Below are positions 1 through 6,482 of a stretch of 15,061 nucleotides of DNA, piece by piece (within the stretch, counting starts at the first letter, position 1; the number at the start of each line of letters is the position of its first letter). The stretch comes from JAAYLC01 sp964636665 (GTDB lineage: Bacteria > Bacteroidota > Bacteroidia > Flavobacteriales > Flavobacteriaceae), in the NCBI GenBank assembly GCA_964636665.1, contig CAZWVT010000045.1:1-15061 (forward strand). Reading direction: 5' to 3'. Position numbers and translations under genes: made by a program. The notes under the pieces were generated by a model. The model made no database searches. It saw nothing but the letters and a program-made list of their open reading frames with translations, and was not told the DNA's origin.

Positions 1-1734
1 TTTATCGGTTGTTACTACTTTTACATTTAGATTGTGAGTCCTTTTATGGAAATTGGCTAATTTGAGTGCCGACTGAATCAATATTGGATGGGTGATAATT
101 AAATAATCTACATCTTTAAAGTTCCCCGATTCATCTCTAAAAACAGTTCCTTTGATATTTTGATTTGAAACACGAGAATTATGAATTCTAACGGGAGTGT
201 AATAATCATTTGGATTGATTGCTACAAATTTTTTAGTGTGCGCTGCGTTTTGTTTAAAGATTATTGTTTCGGAAGCATTGTTGTTAGACAGCGAAACGAT
301 ATATGTCGGGTCTGTAACATCCCAAATTTGGGTAAATTGAGAAGCATTTGTCAGTTGATATTCATTGATGCCATTTCCGAAATTTTCCAAATTTGTCACG
401 CCAAAAGCTAACTGTTGTCCTTCCACTCCTCTAAGTTGGCGTTGCGCTTCTATCCGAATATAATCCAAGTAGGCAACACTTGAAGGGTTCCCGGAATTAT
501 TATAAGTTAACTTAAGGTTTACCTCAGGTGTAGTTGCCGTAATATTTTGTCTATATACATTGGTGTTTAAAATTTGTCTTGTTGTTATCGGACTATAGTT
601 TATGACAGGCTGAGAAGTATTGTTGATGTTTACCATCAAAGAAGTTTGACTTTCTGAAGCTGCAGCAGATTTAATGGTAACATTCATAGGAGACCCTGCG
701 ACAATATGAGGGAAATTAAAAGCAAAATTTTGCTCTCTATTGATGTCAAACCGATTTCCATACCATACCCTTCCTAACTTTGTTGGACTTTCCTCGTCTT
801 TTTCATGAAATTGATAATCGAGAAAAGTATTGATAATTTGATCGGCAACTCCTGAAGGTTCAACCATTGATTGCACTCTTTTTCCCATTCCATTTCCGAA
901 GGTTATATAATAATAGGAGTCATCACTGTACGGATTGATGTGTGAATCATTGTCTAAAACATATCCTTCCGGACCAATTCCGTAAAAAAGGATATAATCA
1001 TTGTCGTCAAATTTACCATCGGATTCACCGACAACTTGAATGGCATTTTCCGGCAAATCAAAATGATGATTTTCTGCATTCAACAGTGGGAGCGAATGAC
1101 CTCCGTGACTGTATATTTTAATGGTTCTTGGATCGATATTGTTGATGTTCATTCCAAGTTGGGATAAAAAAGACTTGTCAATCTTATAGATTCCGGTTTT
1201 TTCTACTTTGAACTTATACCAATCGCCCTGAGCCAAAACAGAATTCATTATGGTAGGAGGGTCAATACGTCGTGCAGTATTGCCATATTGATATTGAATT
1301 TCAAAAGATTCAACCTTCCGATAATTGCCGTTTGTTCCTATAATCGGAGAGATTCTAAATTCGGTAAAGTATTTGTCTCTGGCTTCAGAATTTCCGAGAG
1401 CGTATTCCAATTCAGCAGGAATGTAATCGTGATTTATCGCTTCCAATTCTTTCTGAGTTAACATTCCATAGCGTACGTTAACTACGCGGACTGATGAAGG
1501 TTCAACATATCGTGACTCTTCCCAATGAATAGCATATAAAGGATTAGAACCAAGCGTAAGTTTCAAAAGAACCTTGTTTTCTGATTCGGCTGAAAGTGAT
1601 CCGGTTGAATGTGAGATTTCATTCGAATACAATGAAGTGCCAACATTTTCCCAGTTGATTGAAACTTTTTTTATTTGTTGCGCCCCGGCTGAGAAGCTGC
1701 AAATGAATAATAGTAGAGTAAACAGTTTTTTCAT
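1..1734 (-). CDS. porU: PorU, type IX secretion system C25-family sortase (5' part; runs off the left edge)
   Basis: The minus frame is open from an ATG at 1734 to the window edge (578 codons, no stop), so only the N-terminal part is present. PorU is the surface signal peptidase/sortase of the type IX secretion system: it removes C-terminal sorting domains of cargo and attaches cargo to the surface. It opens with a Sec signal peptide (MKKLFTLLLFICSFSAGA, cleavage expected after Ala18, before QQ). A long beta-rich N-terminal region follows, and at residues 543-578 comes the start of a gingipain-type peptidase C25 domain (DYLIITHP, then LNVKVV). The catalytic His/Cys region lies beyond the edge. 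Family members are about 1100-1300 aa, so roughly half is missing. Identity rests on this architecture plus the divergent neighbour gldJ, a known T9SS linkage in flavobacteria. A -7 box sits just upstream. Confidence 0.9.
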   Translation of the reverse strand, partial: MKKLFTLLLFICSFSAGAQQIKKVSINWENVGTSLYSNEISHSTGSLSAESENKVLLKLTLGSNPLYAIHWEESRYVEPSSVRVVNVRYGMLTQKELEAINHDYIPAELEYALGNSEARDKYFTEFRISPIIGTNGNYRKVESFEIQYQYGNTARRIDPPTIMNSVLAQGDWYKFKVEKTGIYKIDKSFLSQLGMNINNIDPRTIKIYSHGGHSLPLLNAENHHFDLPENAIQVVGESDGKFDDNDYILFYGIGPEGYVLDNDSHINPYSDDSYYYITFGNGMGKRVQSMVEPSGVADQIINTFLDYQFHEKDEESPTKLGRVWYGNRFDINREQNFAFNFPHIVAGSPMNVTIKSAAASESQTSLMVNINNTSQPVINYSPITTRQILNTNVYRQNITATTPEVNLKLTYNNSGNPSSVAYLDYIRIEAQRQLRGVEGQQLAFGVTNLENFGNGINEYQLTNASQFTQIWDVTDPTYIVSLSNNNASETIIFKQNAAHTKKFVAINPNDYYTPVRIHNSRVSNQNIKGTVFRDESGNFKDVDYLIITHPILIQSALKLANFHKRTHNLNVKVVTTDK

Positions 1735-1751
1735 CTGAATAAATAACGCTT

Positions 1752-1759
1752 CAAAAATA
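1752..1759 (-). promoter_or_regulatory. Candidate -7 promoter element for porU
   Basis: On the minus strand this reads TATTTTTG, a match to the Bacteroidota -7 consensus TAnnTTTG, 17 nt upstream of the porU ATG. The leader would be very short. No TTTG occurs at the usual 17-23 nt spacing upstream; the nearest is about 30 nt away, so the -33 part is weak. The same 14-nt string CAAAAATACTATTA (plus strand) occurs in front of pdhB. Confidence 0.45.
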
Positions 1760-1922
1760 CTATTAGTATAAGAAATAATCTAACTATCACAAACGAATGT
1801 TTATCGTATGTTATTATACATTATTGTTTTAATAGGCCTACTTGAAAAACTATTGTAAGACTTGAGCATAAAATATTTAAGAAAAAATGTACAGAAAGAA
1901 TAATTAAAAAGTATCAGATATT

Positions 1923-1960
1923 AAAGTAAGAAAACCCGGGTATTTTAATTTTCTTACTTT
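1923..1960. repeat. 12-bp perfect inverted repeat in the porU-gldJ intergenic region
   Basis: AAAGTAAGAAAA (1923-1934) is the exact reverse complement of TTTTCTTACTTT (1949-1960), with a 14-nt spacer that contains CCCGGG. The right arm overlaps a TAnnTTTG box at 1955-1962. The arms are too AT-rich to resemble a normal terminator, and no T-run follows beyond the arm, so an operator or an RNA hairpin at the start of the gldJ leader is more likely. The rest of the 1735-2186 gap holds no gene that I can see. Confidence 0.55.
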
Positions 1961-1962
1961 TG
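1955..1962 (+). promoter_or_regulatory. Candidate -7 promoter element for gldJ (distal)
   Basis: TACTTTTG fits TAnnTTTG exactly, but no clear TTTG -33 element lies 17-23 nt upstream. Initiation here would give gldJ a leader of about 220 nt. The box overlaps the right arm of the 1923-1960 inverted repeat. Confidence 0.4.
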
Positions 1963-2077
1963 TTGGTAAATTGATTTTCCGTTGTTGGCTTAAAAATCTT
2001 GCGTTATAAGGTAATTGCTTAGTTTAATTGCACAGCGTTTTTTAAAAAGAATATTAGGAAAATTAGTTCAGTTCACA

Positions 2078-2085
2078 TAGGTTTG
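2078..2085 (+). promoter_or_regulatory. Candidate -7 promoter element for gldJ (proximal)
   Basis: TAGGTTTG fits TAnnTTTG exactly and lies about 100 nt before the gldJ ATG. No convincing -33 TTTG is visible at the proper spacing. It competes with the distal box at 1955-1962 as the gldJ promoter; the sequence does not decide between them. Confidence 0.35.
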
Positions 2086-2186
2086 CATAATCTTATAAAT
2101 ACATTGCTATAAGATTCGTAAAATAATATTGTGAATTTATCGTTAATTACTATATTGCAAGCTTTAATTCTATCATACTTGAATTT

Positions 2187-3848
2187 ATGAGATTCAGAAA
2201 AACCGTTATTGTAAACTTGATGGTATGCGTTGCAGCCGGAACATTTTTTATTGGCTGTAGCAATTCGCGCGATTATAAAAATACATCGCGCGCTACCGGT
2301 TGGAAACTAAACGCAAAAGAAGGGGGATTCCAGTATAATCCTAAGTCTAGAGAACAAGAGACCGGTCCCGGACTGGTATTTATTGAAGGTGGAACTTTCA
2401 CTATGGGAAGAGTTCAGGACGACCCGATGCGCGATTGGAACAACACTCCAACACAACAACATGTCCAATCTTTTTATATGGATGAAACCGAAGTAACCAA
2501 TTTGATGTATTTAGAATATCTCGATTGGTTAAAGCGTGTATTCCCTCCATCTGATGAGCGATTCCGTAAAATTTATGACGGAGCTGTTCCCGACACTTTG
2601 GTCTGGAGAAACAGATTAGGATTTAATGAAGTGATGACTACAAATTATCTTCGCCACCCTGCGTATGCAGAGTACCCTGTAGTTGGTGTAAGTTGGATTC
2701 AGGCAGTTGAATTTAGCAAGTGGCGTACAGATCGTGTCAACGAATACATGTTGGAAAGAGAAGGTATTATTGCCGATGGTGCTAGATTTAGCGTTGAACC
2801 CGGACAAGCTTTTAATACAGATACCTATTTGAATGCACCTGATTTAACTTACGGTGGTAATGATTCCATTACACGAGGCGGAAGAACTTCTCAAAGAATG
2901 GCAGACCGTAGCGCTGACAGTACTAACTTATATGTAAAAGGTCAAGACGGAATCTTATTGCCCGCATACAGGCTTCCTACTGAAGTAGAATGGGAATACG
3001 CCGCATTGGGAATGTCTGAAGTACGTGAATACAATGCCTACAGAGGTAGAAAAAAATATCCTTGGGATGGAAAATATACACGTTCAGCAAACAGACGTGC
3101 CTACGGAGAACAATTGGCTAACTTTAAGCAAGGATCGGGTGATTATGGTGGGATAGCCGGCTGGAGTGACGATGGAGCAGACATTACTGCGCAAGTAAAA
3201 TCATATCCGCCAAATGACTTTGGACTGTATGATATGGCAGGAAATGTCGCCGAGTGGGTTGCAGACGTTTACAGACCTATTATCGATCAAAACTTCAACG
3301 ATTTCAACTATTTCCGTGGAAATGTGTATACCAAAAATGCTATCGGACCGGATGGAAGAGTTAGAGTGGTTACTCCCGATTCAATTATATATGATACTTT
3401 GAGTACAGGAAAACTAATCGCTCGCGGACTTCCGGGAGAGATAATTAAAGTGCCGGTTGACGAAGATGAAACTTATTTGAGAACTAACTTCTCACAAAGT
3501 GACAATAGAGATTTTCGTGACGGAGATCCTTCATCTACCAGATATTATCAACAGTTCACAGGTGAAGAGGAAGAAAATACAGCTAGAATGTATAATGCTC
3601 CTAGACCGGAGGTTTTTATAGACAGTGCCGGAGGTGTTCAGAGACAATATGACCAATCCAACAGAAGAACGACGCTTGTCAGTAACGAAGTTAGAGTAAT
3701 TAAAGGTGGATCTTGGAGAGACCGCGCATATTGGCTTGATCCTGCACAACGCCGTTATTTCCCTCAAGATATGGCAACTGATTATATAGGATTCCGTTGT
3801 GCAATGAGCCGATTGGGTTCAAAATCGAAACATGGAAAACGACGATAA
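2187..3848 (+). CDS. gldJ: GldJ, gliding motility / type IX secretion lipoprotein (SUMF1-like fold)
   Basis: This 553-aa protein has a lipoprotein signal peptide with lipobox FIGC (Cys24 lipidated), followed by a formylglycine-generating-enzyme (SUMF1)-like domain. Family landmarks are GGTFTMG (68-74), YPVVGVSW (163-170), YRLPTEVEWEYAA (261-273), DMAGNVAEWV (349-358), VIKGGSW (504-510) and GFRCAM (535-540). The Cys pair that gives true formylglycine-generating enzymes their activity is absent from the segment after GGSW, so a structural role is expected. In flavobacteria GldJ is an outer-membrane-associated lipoprotein needed for gliding and for stability of other Gld proteins, and so for T9SS function. 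The tail after residue 540 is short and basic (SKSKHGKRR); the extreme C-terminus of GldJ is known to matter for motility. It is divergent from porU and closed by a hairpin terminator. GldK is the main alternative paralogue; neighbours and motifs favour GldJ. Confidence 0.93.
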   Translation: MRFRKTVIVNLMVCVAAGTFFIGCSNSRDYKNTSRATGWKLNAKEGGFQYNPKSREQETGPGLVFIEGGTFTMGRVQDDPMRDWNNTPTQQHVQSFYMDETEVTNLMYLEYLDWLKRVFPPSDERFRKIYDGAVPDTLVWRNRLGFNEVMTTNYLRHPAYAEYPVVGVSWIQAVEFSKWRTDRVNEYMLEREGIIADGARFSVEPGQAFNTDTYLNAPDLTYGGNDSITRGGRTSQRMADRSADSTNLYVKGQDGILLPAYRLPTEVEWEYAALGMSEVREYNAYRGRKKYPWDGKYTRSANRRAYGEQLANFKQGSGDYGGIAGWSDDGADITAQVKSYPPNDFGLYDMAGNVAEWVADVYRPIIDQNFNDFNYFRGNVYTKNAIGPDGRVRVVTPDSIIYDTLSTGKLIARGLPGEIIKVPVDEDETYLRTNFSQSDNRDFRDGDPSSTRYYQQFTGEEEENTARMYNAPRPEVFIDSAGGVQRQYDQSNRRTTLVSNEVRVIKGGSWRDRAYWLDPAQRRYFPQDMATDYIGFRCAMSRLGSKSKHGKRR

Positions 3849-3868
3849 GAATTTCTAATTAAAATACA

Positions 3869-3895
3869 ATCCTCCCAAATCTGGGAGGATTTTTC
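3869..3895 (+). terminator. Rho-independent terminator after gldJ
   Basis: ATCCTCCCA (3869-3877) pairs perfectly with TGGGAGGAT (3882-3890) around a 4-nt loop, and TTTTCTTT follows. It lies 20 nt after the gldJ stop and ends 10-15 nt before the murF ATG, so it separates or attenuates murF relative to gldJ. Confidence 0.9.
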
Positions 3896-3905
3896 TTTAT
3901 AAGAG

Positions 3906-5186
3906 ATGACTGCCGAAATCATTTATGAATATTTCCTGAAAAGTTCAGGAGTGTGTACGGATACACGCGCTATTCAACCTAATTGTATTTTTTTTGCGCT
4001 TAAAGGAGATCGTTTCGACGGGAATGAATATGCACAGCAAGCTATAGAGAATGGTGCTTCTTATGCTGTAATTGATAATAATCAATATCATCAAACCGGC
4101 GGAAAAACAATTCTAGTGACGAACGTACTCGAATGTCTTCAGAAATTGGCACGACACCATCGCAAGCAATTTGATATTCCGATAATTGGTCTGACAGGAA
4201 GCAATGGAAAAACCACGACCAAAGAATTGATGAAATCGGTTTTGTCTCAAAAATTTAATACGCTTGCAACTGTCGGTAACTTGAACAATCACATCGGAGT
4301 ACCACTGACTTTATTAAATTTGAGCGAAAAAGTGGAAGTCGCCGTGATTGAAATGGGAGCAAACCATCCAGGCGAGATTAAAATGCTTTCAGAAATAGCT
4401 TTACCAGATTACGGATACATTACAAATTTCGGGAAAGCACATTTGGAAGGTTTTGGAAGTATGGAAGGCGTAATCGAAGGGAAAACAGAATTGTATCGCT
4501 TTTTAAATCGTAATGGCGGAAAAATATTTGTCAATGGTTTAAATCCCATTCAATTAAATTATTCTGAACATATAAACCGAATTGTTTTCGGTTCGCCGGA
4601 TTCGGAGGTTCCAATTACTTTGGTAAATAGTCAAAACCATCTGATTGTAAATTATCAAAATATAGAAATAAAAAGTAAGCTGACAGGCATTTATAATTTT
4701 GAAAATATCGCTGCTGCAATTACAGTCGGTGCATATTTTGGATTAACGAATGAAGAAATAAAAAAAGGAATAGAAAGTTATGTTCCTGCCAATCATCGTT
4801 CTCAAATTATATCCCATGGTTCAAATGTGATTTTGATGGATGCTTATAATGCAAATCCAACGAGTATGAAAATGGCTTTAGAGAATTTTATCCAATTTGA
4901 AGGAGCTCAAAAAATTGTATTTTTAGGCGATATGTTCGAGTTGGGTAAAGAATCGGAAAAGGAACATCAAGCAATTGTAGATTTTTTATCAGCCAATTTT
5001 AAAGGGGATGTTTATCTCATTGGAGAAAATTTTTATAAGACTAAAACTCACGACTCCACTTTCTATAAATTTAAAACCTATTCCGAAAGTATTTCTGTGA
5101 TTAAAGAAAACAAACCGGAAAATGCCCAAATCCTTATTAAAGGCTCGCGTGGGATGGCATTGGAAAGATTATTGGACATCTTTTAA
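3906..5186 (+). CDS. murF: MurF, UDP-N-acetylmuramoyl-tripeptide--D-alanyl-D-alanine ligase
   Basis: MurF is a cytoplasmic ATP-dependent ligase that adds D-Ala-D-Ala to UDP-MurNAc-tripeptide, the last soluble step in making the peptidoglycan pentapeptide precursor. The 426-aa length is usual for Bacteroidota MurF. The N-terminal substrate domain contains CTDTRAI (17-23). The Mur ligase central domain carries the P-loop TGSNGKTTT (97-105), the GNLNNHIGVPLTLL region (124-137), EMGANHPGEI (149-158) and ITNFGKAHLEGFG (172-184). The C-terminal domain carries DAYNANPTSM (312-321) and FLGDMFELG (339-347), and ends with KGSRGMALERLL. All expected nucleotide-binding residues are present. The ATG at 3906 sits right after the gldJ terminator, and no TAnnTTTG box lies between them, so transcription probably depends on read-through or on an unseen promoter inside gldJ. 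It converges with the tRNA-Val gene. Confidence 0.96.
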   Translation: MTAEIIYEYFLKSSGVCTDTRAIQPNCIFFALKGDRFDGNEYAQQAIENGASYAVIDNNQYHQTGGKTILVTNVLECLQKLARHHRKQFDIPIIGLTGSNGKTTTKELMKSVLSQKFNTLATVGNLNNHIGVPLTLLNLSEKVEVAVIEMGANHPGEIKMLSEIALPDYGYITNFGKAHLEGFGSMEGVIEGKTELYRFLNRNGGKIFVNGLNPIQLNYSEHINRIVFGSPDSEVPITLVNSQNHLIVNYQNIEIKSKLTGIYNFENIAAAITVGAYFGLTNEEIKKGIESYVPANHRSQIISHGSNVILMDAYNANPTSMKMALENFIQFEGAQKIVFLGDMFELGKESEKEHQAIVDFLSANFKGDVYLIGENFYKTKTHDSTFYKFKTYSESISVIKENKPENAQILIKGSRGMALERLLDIF

Positions 5187-5190
5187 AACC

Positions 5191-5224
5191 AAAAAATCTT
5201 TCAAACTAAATGTCTGAAAGATTT
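5191..5224 (-). terminator. Hairpin terminator between murF and tRNA-Val, best oriented for the tRNA
   Basis: AAATCTTTCA (5194-5203) pairs with TGAAAGATTT (5215-5224) around an 11-nt loop. On the minus strand the stem runs into a T-rich stretch (TTTTTTGGTTTT), as expected after the tRNA. On the plus strand only a weak T-run follows, so it may also stop murF transcription from the other side. Confidence 0.6.
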
Positions 5225-5230
5225 CTGCTG

Positions 5231-5305
5231 TGAAGTGTATTGGATTCGAACCAATGACCCCTACCCTGTCAAGGTAGTGCTCTGAACCAACTGAGCTAAC
5301 ACTCC
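5231..5305 (-). tRNA. tRNA-Val (anticodon GAC)
   Basis: The 75-nt minus-strand sequence folds as a full cloverleaf. The 7-bp acceptor is GGAGTGT/ACACTTC with one G-U at the second pair. The D arm has stem GCTC/GAGC, the anticodon stem is CTACC/GGTAG with loop TTGACAG, there is a 5-nt variable loop, and the T arm is ATTGG-TTCGAAT-CCAAT. The anticodon GAC is at plus positions 5268-5270 and reads GUC valine codons. The discriminator base is A and CCA is not encoded. It lies between murF and the iron transporter operon. Confidence 0.93.
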
Positions 5306-5355
5306 ATAAATTTCACGCGAAAATACGAAATCTTACGACTTCACCAAAATGAGAC

Positions 5356-5376
5356 GTTTAAAAGTATTTTTTAAAC
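5356..5376. promoter_or_regulatory. 21-bp palindrome upstream of the iron transporter promoter (candidate operator)
   Basis: GTTTAAAA (5356-5363) and TTTTAAAC (5369-5376) form a perfect 8-bp inverted repeat with a 5-nt spacer, 24 nt upstream of the -33 box of the ferric transporter operon. Size and symmetry suit a dimeric regulator. It resembles neither a classical Fur box nor a DtxR box, so the regulator is unknown. At this AT content chance is possible. Confidence 0.4.
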
Positions 5377-5400
5377 TGTTTCATATATCACTCGCTCTTG

Positions 5401-5431
5401 TTTGTAATGAATCTAAATAAAGTTAACTTTG
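5401..5431 (+). promoter_or_regulatory. Bacteroidota-type promoter of the ferric iron transporter operon
   Basis: TTTG (5401-5404) and TAACTTTG (5424-5431) are separated by 19 nt, an exact match to the Bacteroidota primary sigma consensus TTTG-N17-23-TAnnTTTG. Transcription should start a few bases downstream, giving a leader of only about 15-20 nt before the ATG at 5454. This is the best promoter in the window. Confidence 0.8.
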
Positions 5432-5453
5432 CTCCGTAAAAAATCAATCAAAT

Positions 5454-6482
5454 ATGAGAAAATCAATCAAGTTTGGAATCTTTATCTTAGGTATTTTTAT
5501 TTTTTCTTCTTGTGGACAAAGCAAAGATGAGGATGTTATAAATATTTATTCCCACCGTCATTACAAAGCAGACGATCATCTTTTTGCAAAATTTACTGAG
5601 CAAACCGGAATTAAAGTAAACATTGTTCAAGCAAGTGCAGATGAATTGATGCAGCGAATGGTAAACGAAGGAGAAAATTCTCCTGCGGATATCTTATTTA
5701 CTGTTGATGCAGGACGTTTGTATCGTGCACAGTCCTTGGGATTGTTTCAACCGATTCAATCTGATATTTTAGACGAAAATATTCCTCAACATCTGAAAGA
5801 AAGTAACAATCATTGGTATGGTATTACATATCGTGCACGAATTCTTGCTGTATCTAAAGAACGGGTAAATGTAGAGAGTATAAAAACCTATCAAGATTTG
5901 ACTGATCCTCAATGGAAAGGAAAAATTCTGGTTCGTTCTTCAGACAATGTTTACAATCAATCGTTGCTTGCTTCAATTATTTTAAATGAAGGAGCGGAAA
6001 AAGCAGAAGCCTGGGCCGCAGGAGTGGTTGCTAATATGGCACGAAATCCAAAAGGTTCAGATAGAGATCAAGTAAAAGCGGTTGCAGCAGGTGAAGGGGA
6101 TATTGCAATTGTAAATACTTATTATGTAGGCTTGTTGTTAAACGCTCAAAATGAAGAAGATCGAAAAGCCGGAGAAGCAGTAACAATGATTTTTCCCAAC
6201 CAAGAAGGAAATGGAACGCATATAAATGTAAGTGGAGTAGGGGTTGCTAAAAATGCACCTAATAAAGAACATGCGATTAAATTTATCGAATATCTTTCAA
6301 GTGTTGAAGCTCAAGAAATATTGACTAATCTGAATTTTGAATTTCCCGTTAATCCACAAGCCGAAAAAGCAGACCTCATTCAATCGTGGGGAGATTTTAA
6401 AACCGATACGATGGATTTGTATAAAATGGGAGAATACAATAGTGAAGCAGTCAAAATATTTGACCGTGTAGGTTGGAATTAA
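5454..6482 (+). CDS. Ferric iron ABC transporter, substrate-binding lipoprotein (FutA/FbpA-like)
   Basis: This is a 342-aa periplasmic-side binding protein for Fe(3+). Lipobox FSSC gives lipidated Cys20, so the protein is probably anchored rather than free. The mature protein starts with the FutA-like segment INIYSHRHY (29-37) and then has NSPADILFTVDAGRL (75-89), typical of the iron-binding members of extracellular solute-binding family 1. Likely Fe(3+) ligands, by analogy with FutA, are His36/Tyr37, Tyr167 and the Tyr223-Tyr224 pair in NTYYVG. It is the first gene of a transporter operon with the expected permease and ATPase, and its own promoter lies just upstream. Its TAA stop at 6480-6482 directly abuts the permease in the same frame. 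A different trivalent or small-anion substrate cannot be excluded, but the tyrosine pattern favours iron. Confidence 0.9.
   Translation: MRKSIKFGIFILGIFIFSSCGQSKDEDVINIYSHRHYKADDHLFAKFTEQTGIKVNIVQASADELMQRMVNEGENSPADILFTVDAGRLYRAQSLGLFQPIQSDILDENIPQHLKESNNHWYGITYRARILAVSKERVNVESIKTYQDLTDPQWKGKILVRSSDNVYNQSLLASIILNEGAEKAEAWAAGVVANMARNPKGSDRDQVKAVAAGEGDIAIVNTYYVGLLLNAQNEEDRKAGEAVTMIFPNQEGNGTHINVSGVGVAKNAPNKEHAIKFIEYLSSVEAQEILTNLNFEFPVNPQAEKADLIQSWGDFKTDTMDLYKMGEYNSEAVKIFDRVGWN

Noticed and set aside
181..411. 76-codon plus-strand open frame
   Set aside because: Lies wholly inside the minus-strand porU frame, which has a signal peptide and family motifs; the plus frame has no recognisable features.
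2187..3848. gldJ product as a formylglycine-generating enzyme or sulfatase modifier
   Set aside because: The active-site Cys pair is missing and the lipoprotein signal and porU neighbour fit GldJ.
5231..5305. Reading the tRNA as Asp (GTC)
   Set aside because: GTC is the plus-strand text; the gene is on the minus strand, where the loop is TTGACAG and the anticodon is GAC (Val).
5231..5305. tRNA-Val as an integration site of a mobile element
   Set aside because: I found no second copy of the tRNA 3' end, no integrase gene and no change in gene content beside it in the window.
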